From: Posidonia oceanica
Lineage: Eukaryota > Streptophyta > Magnoliopsida > Alismatales > Posidoniaceae
Assembly: GCA_037176725.1 (NCBI GenBank)
Contig: JAZBRS010000050.1
Span: 16,262,001-16,326,000, forward strand
Length of the DNA stretch: 64,000 bases
Direction of reading: 5' to 3'
Shown: positions 56,601 through 64,000 of the stretch, one piece after another
Layout: the number at the start of each line of letters is the position of its first letter
Numbering within the stretch: the stretch's first letter is position 1
Translations under genes and position numbers: made by a program
The notes under the pieces: generated by a model
The model's database searches: none
Told to the model about the DNA's origin: nothing
What the model saw: the letters and a program-made list of their open reading frames with translations, nothing else

Positions 56601-59600
56601 TGTTGGAGTCAAAAGGAAAATAAAATCTCATATCTTCATTTACCATTGTTTTAACTTTGACCCCATGTTTTCCTTTTATTTGGTTTCCTTGGCACAAATA
56701 GGCCCTAAATGAAATGCCAAGATCACTGAAAAGCCACACAACTTCAACTGTAGTGATTGCTAATGCATGAACTTCAACTTCAGTATTAGAGTGAGGGACA
56801 ATGTTCTATTTCTTAAATAGTGAGAGAGAGGACAAGAAAAAAGCAGTAACCAGTGATGGAATGATGATTCTCGGGACTACTAGCCCATGTAGCATCAGAG
56901 TAGGGGCTTGAAGTTAAGGAGAAGCATACCTAGAGAAACCAAGCGACAAGATATGGTGCCTTGTAGGTAGCGCAAAACACACAACAGATGCCCATAAGAG
57001 GAAGAAATAGAGGAAGCGGAGGAAGCAGAAGCCATGAGGATCTGTCGTGAGACAAGAGGCTCTGATACCATGAAAGAATGACAGAAGATTGTGAAAAGCT
57101 CACCTTGATTTCACGAGTCCTGTGGTTTTCCATTACATGTATATTTATAGAATTTACATAATCAATCCTTCCATTGATTGGAAGCAGATTGTTGTTATCA
57201 AGGAATCTAAAACATAGAGAAGTTACAGAATAAAATCTATATTTAGGAATCAAATCAATTACTGGAGTGAATTAGTGATTGTGGGAATAAAAAACATTCT
57301 TTATCTGGCCGATTCTGATTTTTGTCAATAGTAGGAACTGAGACAAATTGACTGGGAAAATGAACAACATGGGAAATGTCCCATTGTGTAATGGTGAGAT
57401 GAATCAGGCTACCCACTAGAAGATGACATCTACTACGATCTAATGGAGGAGTTCCATCAGTGGCACCAAGCTGTAAATTCAATTTCAGGGGAGTCTTTTC
57501 TATCCGAGTGTCTCATAGACCAACGCGATCAAGAAAACCTGCTATGTACTTGCGGTATGAGAGTAGGTGGTCATCTGGACTAGTCACCTCCTCTAAGCCT
57601 AGGAAGTAGTGTGATTGGCCAAGGTTAGTAATAGCAAAATTTTTCTTAAGATATGCCTTCACTTTCTGAACATACAATACATCATTACCTGCAATAATGA
57701 CGTCAATAACATAAAAAAACAGAATGATCAATCCTCAATGGGAAGAGCAGACAGACATGGCAAGGTCATGAACACTATATTAACAAGAATAGTAAAGTGA
57801 AAACGCTCAAACCATGTACAATGGGCCTGTTTGAGACCATACAAAGCATGATGTAAGCAACATACAGTGTTCGATGGATGTTGAAGACATGTTAATGGAA
57901 CGATGTAGGCTTCCTCACATAGATCCCCATTCAGAAAGGCCTTCTCGACATGGAGTTGGTGAAGTGGCCATTGTTGAATGGAGACAACAACAATTAGAGT
58001 CTGCACAGTGGCCATAAGAGCAACTATGGCAAATGCTTTCTCATAGTCCAACTCATATTTTTGCAGGAAGCCATGAGTCACTAAACGAGCTTTGTAACAT
58101 ACAATAGATCCATCAAACCATGTTTTAATTTTGCAGGTGATAGGTCTGGTGGTTCCTGGTGGAAAGGAATGAATTCCCATGTTCCAATTGTAGCCAAAGC
58201 TTCTAACTCTTATGCCATTACATGTTTCCACTCTGGTAGCTGAGATGCTTCTGAATGATTGTGGTTCTTTTTTGGATCGAATGGATGCAAGAAAAACTTA
58301 GTAACCACTAGGAAAATTTGGGTTGCCCCAAGAAGGATAGGTAAGACTCAAAGGAGAGCAAGGACAACACTGAAGAATCTGGCACAGGTGATGATGGTAC
58401 TTGTTCTTAGTTAGGGTTTATCGAAGAGTATAGAGTAGTTGAAAAGGAGGCACAAATGATGGTGCAGGGTGATTAATAGAGGGTGCAATCTCAGAGGAAG
58501 ATGGTGGAAGGGGTTCAGGCAAAACACAAGGCCGACAAAGAAACTGTAAAGAGGCTGAAGTGGAACGTGGAGCACAAGGTGTAAGATCTTGACTGGCAAA
58601 GAAATGTTAATCCTCAACAAATGACACATCTTAGGAAATACGAATGCACCTAGTCTTTGGATCATAACAACAATACCCATTCTATTCCAGGTCATCTCCA
58701 AGAAAAACACATTCAATTAACTGAGACAAGAGTCTATTCCGTTCATGGGGATGTACAAGGACGTAATACTCACAGCGATGGAGTAAGTGGGTGATTTCCC
58801 ATGTAAAAAATGTCGAAGGAGTTCTTCATTTAAGAACAATAGAGGGTTGAATGTTTGTCAGGTAAAACAACAGTAACAACGACAACCCAAAAATGAGGGG
58901 GAGTAGACCAACTGAAAGAACTGAGGCAGTTTCGATAATATGACGACATTTTCTTTTTGCAACCCCATTTTGGGCATGTCCCCAGCACAAGAGATCTGAG
59001 GTATAATTCCTTGGAATGATAAGAAGAAATCAAAGTCATGTGACATGTACTCTCTCTAGAATCAGATTGTAACGTTTTGATCTTGGTATAATATTGAGTT
59101 TACACTAGCCAAGCAAATGACTAATGAAATGGAAAAAATTCACTCCAAGAATTTATATAGTTCATGTATAGTGAGAGAAACCATTAATAAAATGACTTTA
59201 TATTTGTAGCTATATTTATAAACATTAGGTTCAGGAACCATACACCTGAATGGTCTAACCCACATAAAGTAGAATTAGAAGAGTTACTCATAGGATACAG
59301 AGGTTGCAACTGTTTCTCTATACGGAGGTTGCAACTGTTTCTCTTACTTTGGTTAATTGGTACCATTTTAACCACTATATTGAAAACAATTGGTGATAAT
59401 GAGAGAATGGCTTATTATATTTAACATCTTCATGAGTCTCTTGAATATTTGTGTGGAAACCATGAAGGCAACGCACAAGTAGTGTAATTATCTGTTTTGC
59501 ACGAGCTAACGGAAGCACAATTTTGGAACACTCATGGGAAATGAACCATTATTAACACATGTTTCTTTCTAGTTATAGACCAAATCTCACTTTAAAAAAA

Positions 59601-61906
59601 ATAGAGATTAGAAATATGTGAGAATAGATATTTTTAATTATTGAGTGTATTCATAAGAATATAATAGTAGTCCAAGATGTATAATAGTAGTCCAAGATGA
59701 ACATGCCAATTTCTCTCTTCTATTTGGAGGAACCATACTCTCTTTTTTTGTGGTAGTCTTAAAAAAATATTTTGTTCAGATAATTATTTTTTCTGTAGGT
59801 TTAGGTAAAAGCAAAAAAAAAGTGTGGGAACTTCTTTTCTTGTGAAAGCTTCATATGTACATGTTTGTATCTATTTTTTTTTGTGTATACATTGTTCTTT
59901 TATTTGCTTTTTCACTTTTATTTACACAAGGAAGGACGTAAGCTTCCTCCAACAATTACTTCTTCCTACAAGACAACAGTCATACCATAGTTTCAATAAC
60001 CTATTTAGTAGCACTTGCCTTAGGAATAATTGTTATATTTTTTTATTTAGTCATTTACATTGGTGATTGAACTTTGAAGCTACCGATGTTAATTACAGGG
60101 AACCAACAAACCTAGAAGATGATGTTTATATGTTTGGATTTGTCTTACTTGAAACACTTGCTGGGCCATGGATAATTGAAAGAGGAGAAGCATATTGTCT
60201 TACAGAAATGGTATGTTTGTTCTCTTTTATAAGTCGAAAAAGTGGTCTGTAGATGCAACTTCAGTTAAAATTTCATTTTTTATTCATGTTGAGCTATATT
60301 ACTATATCCTACAGCTATTGAAGAAATTAGCTATCAAGCTACAAAATTATGAAATTTAATAATAAGACTGTGTAGGTTTTCCATGTCAATGACAATGCCT
60401 TGTAAACAAGTTTAGATTTTGGCAACTACTGCACAAACCAACTGGTGAGTGAAATCCACAAGTAATTACATAAATTATCCCCCTATAGATTGATGATTTG
60501 AATAGATTATGATCAAAATGAAGGAAAATGTACAATCAAATCATAAGAGCTCATGTTGATTTGAATAGATTATGATCAAAATGAAGGAAAATGTACAATC
60601 AAATCATAAGAGCTCATGATGGAACATGAGCAAGCAGAGCATTACATATAAAATGCCAATGAATATCATGTAGAAGAGTTGACACTGGATGGTGCTTGGG
60701 TCTCATTCGGTGTAACATGCTTAGTGATAATGAGGTTCACATGATTAACTATATTTAACAATTTGGGCATGTATTTATCAAATAAAATTGGAAATAGGGG
60801 CTTTTAGAAGGGTGCTGTCTTAAGTCAAATTATGGAATGAAGTGTGCCTTTTTTTAAACCTATTGTAGGGCTGCATGAGATTAAGTTTTACTGTTGAAAA
60901 CTATGCTATATTGAAAATGGCGATAAAGCTTGATATTTTAATATTTAATCTAAAAATTTCTAGTTAAAGCATCACACCAAGTATATCAAATTGTTATCTA
61001 AGGATGCATTTGGGATAGTTGATGGTAGAAGTCAACCTTTGACATTGATGCGAGAAGTTAGCTTTTGGCATCGATTACAAAAGCTAACTTTTGAAATAAA
61101 TGACAGAAGTTTGTTTGGCAAAATGACATGTTCATGTAGATTCTAGGTTTGGTATTGATGTCAAAATACCAAATTACTCATGGATGTCCTAGATCTTGAC
61201 CAAACCTCTCTCTATAGTCTATTCCTCTCCCAACATTCCAGCAAACCTCTCCCCATAGTTGGACGACCATCCTTGACGAGCACAGTAGCATCATCACGGT
61301 CGGAGCACCATCATGACAGTCGGAGCACCTTCCTCATGGTAGGAGCATTAGGGCTACTCTCAGAATCTGGATGTTCAGAAACAGCTATCCCAAACGCACC
61401 TTAAAGTGTAAAATTTAGTTGCAAATGACAAAATATTGATTCAGTAAAAAAAGCATGGAATAGAAGCAAAAAGGTTATCTTCATCTACACCAATGACGAA
61501 TGTCCTATCGCTTTAGGAGTTTTAGTGAAGTGGTCGGCCCCTTTTCTTTTCATGAGCAACATATTTTAAAGTGGTAGATTATATTTTGTCATTGTTCCGA
61601 GGTTTGATACTGTGATTTTTTAAACTAATTATTCTAACACTCAGCATATGAATCACCTGTTTTTGGCAGGCCACATTATCCAGCAACCAAGAAGATTTGA
61701 AGCGCATACTAGATCCTACGGTCCTGAGCACTTCTACACAGGAATCTTTATCTATTATTGTCTCTATAACAAACAAATGTTTATCTCCAGATCTGTCTTT
61801 CCGCCCATCTATTGAAGACGTTCTTTGGAACTTGCAGTACGCTGCCCAAGTGCAGGTCACAGCTGATGGTGATCAGAAATCAGATGTCACTTCACAAAGT
61901 GCATAA
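43308..61906 (+). CDS. LRR receptor-like pseudokinase, At3g03770-type, seven coding exons
   Basis: Exons 43308-44676, 45870-46003, 46621-46861, 47025-47236, 47363-47418, 60099-60210 and 61670-61906 total 2361 bp (787 codons with stop). All introns are GT-AG and the frame is open throughout. It encodes a signal peptide (about residues 1-24), LRRs (about 105-330), one membrane span (about 395-420), a juxtamembrane stretch and a kinase-like domain. The glycine loop GEGSFGKIYKG and a Lys in VSIKCL are present. The catalytic loop reads FNNRLKTSN instead of HRDLKxxN, and DFG reads DYG, so catalysis is not expected. Length and the closing motif [12 protein letters not shown] fit the probable inactive LRR receptor-like kinases of the At3g03770 group (about 800 aa). 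Ligand and pathway are unknown. Intron 5 is swollen to 12.7 kb by retrotransposons. Confidence 0.92.
44971..45193. mobile_element. Solo-LTR-like foldback element in intron 1
   Basis: It begins TGTTAGAGTAGATGGATCC and ends GGATTCATCCACTCTAACA, with terminal inversion extending about 55 bp with mismatches. It is flanked by an exact 5-bp duplication TATAT (44966-44970, 45194-45198). TG...CA ends and a 5-bp TSD fit an LTR, while the long inverted ends are foldback-like. The rest of intron 1 (44677-45869) shows nothing else. Confidence 0.7.
45870..46003 (+). CDS. Exon 2: juxtamembrane and glycine loop
   Basis: The split Arg codon (A at 44676 plus GG) gives [13 protein letters not shown]. The exon runs through [16 protein letters not shown] to GEGSFGK. 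Acceptor TTTTTTAG, donor GTACTG. Confidence 0.9.
46621..46861 (+). CDS. Exon 3: kinase-like N lobe
   Basis: It continues [17 protein letters not shown] through [17 protein letters not shown] to [15 protein letters not shown]. Donor GTAGGT at 46862, acceptor TTTTTTCCAG. Confidence 0.92.
47025..47236 (+). CDS. Exon 4: degenerate catalytic loop and activation segment
   Basis: It encodes [19 protein letters not shown] and then [14 protein letters not shown] in place of an HRD loop, and KLSDYGSSI in place of DFG. A phase-0 donor GTTGGT after HE is chosen because the next exon then stays in the family frame. A GTATCT donor 4 bp later would not. Confidence 0.9.
47363..47418 (+). CDS. Exon 5: short activation-segment exon
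   Basis: It reads [18 protein letters not shown] and the first two bases of a Trp codon, completed by the G at 60099. Donor GTAAAC. The intron that follows is 12,680 bp. Confidence 0.85.
47689..47817 (+). mobile_element. Copia LTR fragment with primer-binding site
   Basis: TGTTAGAGTTGG...TTATTAACA (47689-47805, 117 bp) is followed by TGGTACCAGAGC (47806-47817), close to the initiator-tRNA-Met PBS of plant copia elements. The element is cut off four bases later by the LTR starting at 47822. Confidence 0.7.
47822..49721 (-). mobile_element. pol: Truncated Ty1-copia element (minus strand)
   Basis: The 3' LTR is 47822-47933 (112 bp), preceded in its own sense by a PPT CTTGAAGGGGAG. Minus-strand frames then give the end of RNase H ([31 protein letters not shown]; 48264-47941), RNase H/RT (48697-48440, [16 protein letters not shown]), RT palm (48978-48595, [12 protein letters not shown], with the YVDD box changed to YVND) and upstream RT (49275-49069, [13 protein letters not shown]). 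The 5' part (gag, protease, integrase) is missing. A TRIM interrupts RT, and the + strand copia inserted at 49721. Confidence 0.83.
49207..49535 (+). mobile_element. TRIM (terminal-repeat retrotransposon in miniature), 329 bp
   Basis: LTRs are 49207-49317 (111 bp) and 49424-49535 (112 bp), both TGTTGGAATAGT...ATTCTAACA. Between them are a PBS TGGTACCAGAGCC (49318-49330), about 80 bp of non-coding DNA and a PPT AAGTGAGGGAGAA. The target duplication GAATT at 49202-49206 and 49536-49540 is exact. It lies in the RT region of the minus-strand copia, whose reading resumes on both sides. Confidence 0.92.
49722..49871 (+). repeat. 5' LTR of the + strand copia
   Basis: 150 bp from TGTTAGAGATAATGG to CACCTTCAACA, matching 54486-54635 with about ten differences by eye. 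Confidence 0.92.
50421..54478 (+). pseudogene. gag-pol: Copia gag-pol polyprotein, decayed
   Basis: Domains run in copia order (PR-IN-RT-RH). gag is 50421-51270 with knuckle [15 protein letters not shown] (51135-51179). The protease motif [11 protein letters not shown] (51381-51413) has DSD where DSG is usual. Integrase is about 51770-52370, with the catalytic acidic residues in [15 protein letters not shown] and [13 protein letters not shown] is 53040-53800 with [19 protein letters not shown] and an intact YVDD box near 53524. RNase H follows to about 54478 ([17 protein letters not shown]). Numerous stops and some frameshifts interrupt it. Several stops are TAG where CAG (Gln) is expected (fourth codon at 50430, 50643, 51270). 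It no longer encodes a working polyprotein. Confidence 0.88.
54486..54635 (+). repeat. 3' LTR of the + strand copia
   Basis: 150 bp from TGTTGGAGTTAATGG to CACCTTCAACA, directly preceded by the purine tract. Confidence 0.92.
54641..55859. other. Intron 5 sequence, nothing recognised
   Basis: AT-rich DNA with no conserved frame or terminal repeats found. It might include the missing flank of the minus-strand copia, but no coding similarity is visible. Confidence 0.4.
55860..59060 (-). mobile_element. pol: Second decayed Ty1-copia element (minus strand)
   Basis: In its own direction: an integrase piece near 59050-58860 ([10 protein letters not shown], a degraded QQNGVAERK), RT at 58231-57728 ([23 protein letters not shown]), palm at 57731-57513 ([16 protein letters not shown] now YVID), the RT/RNase H link at 57482-57255, and a degraded RNase H end at 56310-56125. 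A likely 3' LTR starts at 56111 (TGTTAGAGTATG on the minus strand) and runs to about 55860. 56350-56740 shows no coding similarity and may be a separate small insertion. Confidence 0.7.
57000..57340 (-). mobile_element. Inserted copia LTR with PBS inside the second copia
   Basis: On the minus strand an LTR-like segment (TGACAAAAATCAG...TTCTTTCA) is followed by TGGTATCAGAGCC (about 57057-57069), the tRNA-Met-type PBS, and then a gag-like start [13 protein letters not shown]. It interrupts the reading between FVSVPT and [12 protein letters not shown] of the host copia. The boundary is approximate. Confidence 0.55.
59061..60098. other. End of intron 5, nothing recognised
   Basis: A short 26-bp tandem duplication (ggttgcaactgtttctct) lies at 59302-59345. 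Otherwise this is AT-rich intron DNA up to the acceptor AATTACAG. Confidence 0.5.
60099..60210 (+). CDS. Exon 6: kinase-like C lobe
   Basis: It resumes with the last base of the split Trp codon and [20 protein letters not shown] through GEAYCLTEM. Phase-0 donor GTATGT. Family alignment (LEDDVYxFGFxLLE) supports direct joining to exon 5 over the 12.7 kb intron. Confidence 0.88.
60495..60620. repeat. 63-bp perfect tandem duplication in intron 6
   Basis: Units 60495-60557 and 60558-60620 begin gatttgaatagattatgatc and look nearly identical, so the duplication is recent. Confidence 0.85.
60999..61403. mobile_element. Tourist/Harbinger-like MITE in intron 6
   Basis: Ends GGATGCATTTGGGATAGTTG and, inverted, GGTGCGTTTGGGATAGCTG resemble PIF/Harbinger termini. 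The flanks are TAA on the left and TTA on the right, so a 3-bp target duplication is not certain. Inside, a 21-bp unit (atcatcacggtcggagcacc) is repeated about three times. Confidence 0.6.
61670..61906 (+). CDS. Exon 7: end of the kinase-like domain and stop
   Basis: After acceptor TTTTTGGCAG it reads [16 protein letters not shown] through [20 protein letters not shown] to DVTSQSA and TAA. A candidate polyadenylation signal AATAAA-like word (caataaaatc) lies near 62167. Confidence 0.92.
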   Translation, partial: ATLSSNQEDLKRILDPTVLSTSTQESLSIIVSITNKCLSPDLSFRPSIEDVLWNLQYAAQVQVTADGDQKSDVTSQSA

Positions 61907-64000
61907 AATTGAAATCTGTATGCCAAGAAGTCGCATTCATGTTGTAAAATATCCATCACACAAACACCATAGTCTTAAGTAGTGAAGAGGCTCAAATCGG
62001 CAAAGCCGTTATAGTTTGTGCCTTTGCTGAGTTTGGTGGTCATCACGTTTCATTTGTGCTCTTAAATTCGTTTGTTTGTATCTTTTTCCATTCCTTACTT
62101 TTAGGTGCATCTAATTTACACTTATTGATGTTGTGCTTGCAGCAATGCAATAATAACAAATCAGTCAATAAAATCAAGAAATAATTTTGTTTTCAAATAT
62201 CATGTTCCATATCTGGTTGGTAAAGGTTGAGGGGTTTGGCAGAAAAGCGACGGTTAGATGTCACTGAAAGGTCTGAAGCAGTTCTAGGGTCACTTCTTCA
62301 TGATGTTGTGGTACTGAAGTTTGTTGAATAGATGATGACTAGTACCAAAAGAAAATGCATCTTTCATGGAGCTCTTCAAATGAAAATTTAGTTAAATAAA
62401 TTTTTAGGTCATGAAAAAATGAATTGGGTATTTGCCATAATGGTGCCTATGTTCTCTGTATGACCAATATGAACTAAACTCGTTGGTTCTACTTCTTCAT
62501 CAGAAATGACAAAAAAAAAGAGGATCTTAAGATGACAATGCATTCATGACTTCCATACCATAGGTTTCTTGTTGGCTCGTACCAATAATATCATAAAACA
62601 TAAAATTCCATCTGCTTAGGTCATTTCAATTACCTTTCTAAGTTAACCAAAACGTAAATATCCCTCTTGTAGAGGTCTCTTTATATGAAAAAGTTGGCTT
62701 TGAGTTTAAAAAAAATGTTTATGGCAGAACGGGACCTTCGAAAATCAACTTACAAATGAATGAATCACTATAGAGTGTTATGGATCATTATTAATCCTGA
62801 AATTCTCAAAGAAAAAGTTGCCAAGGTATTATTGTCAATGACATTTATAATAACGAATCAATGGAAATTCGAAACTCAGATCACTGACATACCCTTGCTA
62901 CCACGCATGCATTGATGACGTGCACACCACATAGAAGTAGAACCTTAACATTAGTTTTTTGGCCCTGCCTTTTAAAAAACTCACATGCCTTTTCTTGTCT
63001 TTAAACAACCTTTTCAACCACGGTTAAAATGATATATTCATCTACAAATCCATTTTTAACACAAGAAGATGGGATACGTTTTACTAAATAATGATTAAAG
63101 GTTTGTTTGGAACCACTTATTACTAGAAGGTAGATTCTGGATTAGTGAGTTTTTATAGAAGTTAGATTTTAACTTACTTGTAAAATCTTGTTTAGCAAAT
63201 AAAATTTTCAATTATATTTTTATCGATTGTCAAACTCTAACACAAGTCTCACCTTCCTCCTCTTCCTTTCTTCCATCTCACGAGTTGCCCCATGCCGTCA
63301 CTTACGCCTAAGTTGTTCGCCATCGATTCTTCTGTCTACGCTGTTCGCCATCGACTCCTCCACTGTTCGGCATCGACTCCTCCACTTGTGCCGTCCACCA
63401 TCAAGTTCTCTACCTGCACCATTTGCTATTGACTCCTCAATGAGATCTTCTTTGTGCCATCCATCAAGTCCTCCACTTGCGCCGTCCGACATCAAGTCCT
63501 CTGCTTCACGCTAGACAATCTTCTCACGCCCTATCAAGCCTTGGTTCTGTCGAAGGTTCTCCTTAGTATCAAACGGTATGTTGGGTCAAATGTATACGCC
63601 ATTGACTCATTTGCCCTCGCTGTTAGCCATCAACTCCTCTATTCTGTTTTTTTTTTTTCATTTTTGAAGTAGTGACCAAACTTGTTTGCAGAAGGAAAGA
63701 AGCAATCCATAAATTTTTTCTTCTATTTGTATTTTCAAGTTCATAATGTCCATTTACATACATGACTGTCCACCCAATTCATGTGCCGCCTCCGTGTTGT
63801 AAGTGTGGAAAGATGGCAAGACATTTGGTTTAGTATACCAAGAAGAATTTAAATCGTTGGTTCTAAAATTGTGTAAGTATGAATGTGTATGCTTGTAAAT
63901 TTAATTAATTTTACTTAGACGAAATGTTCATTGTTTGAAAGTAATTTTTTGTATGGTAAGAGGACAACAAATGTGACTTTTTTGAATGGGATGACAGTGA
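61907..64000. other. 3' untranslated region and intergenic DNA
   Basis: The first ~270 bp probably include the pseudokinase 3' untranslated region. 63290-63510 is a degenerate tandem repeat of cgccatcgactcctccac-type units that produces a Ser/Pro/Leu-rich open frame with no domain. No other gene is seen before the window end. Confidence 0.5.

Noticed and set aside
63227..63514. 95-codon Ser/Pro/Leu-rich frame
   Set aside because: It is produced by a degenerate tandem repeat and has no recognisable domain.

Overview
This is a transposon-rich stretch of a plant (angiosperm, probably dicot) nuclear genome. There is one intact host gene, a leucine-rich-repeat receptor-like pseudokinase of the Arabidopsis At3g03770 type. 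It runs on the + strand from 43308 to 61906 in seven coding exons (787 codons with stop) and has a 12.7 kb intron. Almost everything else is mobile DNA: Tat/Ogre-like Ty3-gypsy elements, a Mutator-like element (MULE), a hAT remnant, a CACTA element, several Ty1-copia elements, a TRIM, a solo-LTR-like foldback and MITEs. The plant assignment rests on GT-AG introns, the gene families and the element classes. The species cannot be told from the sequence.

Layout. 1-30.1 kb is a three-level nest. A MULE transposase gene (minus strand, 28.7-26.85 kb, with five 120-bp subterminal repeats to its right) is cut by an outer Tat-like LTR retrotransposon on the minus strand. That element's 5' LTR is 23562-26848 and its 3' LTR is 1-2310, truncated by the window edge. 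Its gag is cut in turn by a second Tat-like element, also on the minus strand (6423-20373, with LTRs at 6423-7660 and 19093-20373). Both retroelements keep gag and lack reverse transcriptase. The inner one has lost everything between the end of gag and the last residues of integrase. It carries on the opposite strand an intron-containing gene for a plant mobile domain (PMD) protein with a coiled-coil tail (10068-12944, now with stops and frameshifts).

The most unusual signal is a dispersed array of short hairpins. The unit is 29 nt: an 11-nt arm close to GTTGGACGCTG, a 7-nt loop of variable sequence, and the complementary arm CAGCGTCCAAC. Two, sometimes three, units abut, so an 18-bp palindrome (GCGTCCAAC/GTTGGACGC) forms at each junction. 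I find 27 arrays in the LTRs and internal regions of the two Tat-like elements and none after 26.9 kb. The two LTRs of the outer element differ by exactly one 29-nt unit at one array.

30.1-41.7 kb holds a decayed hAT transposase (minus), unassigned AT-rich DNA, and a 3.7 kb CACTA element (37083-40790, TSD TAA). The CACTA carries fragments of an ent-kaurene-synthase-like gene, an LRR/F-box-like gene and a PPR gene, all in the same orientation. It appears to sit inside the A box of a tRNA-derived SINE.

43.3-61.9 kb is the pseudokinase gene. Its intron 5 (47419-60098) contains a truncated minus-strand copia with a TRIM (49207-49535, TSD GAATT) in its reverse transcriptase region, a nearly full-length + strand copia (49722-54635, TSD ATAAT) and a second decayed minus-strand copia (about 55.86-59.06 kb). 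61.9-64 kb is downstream sequence with no recognised gene.
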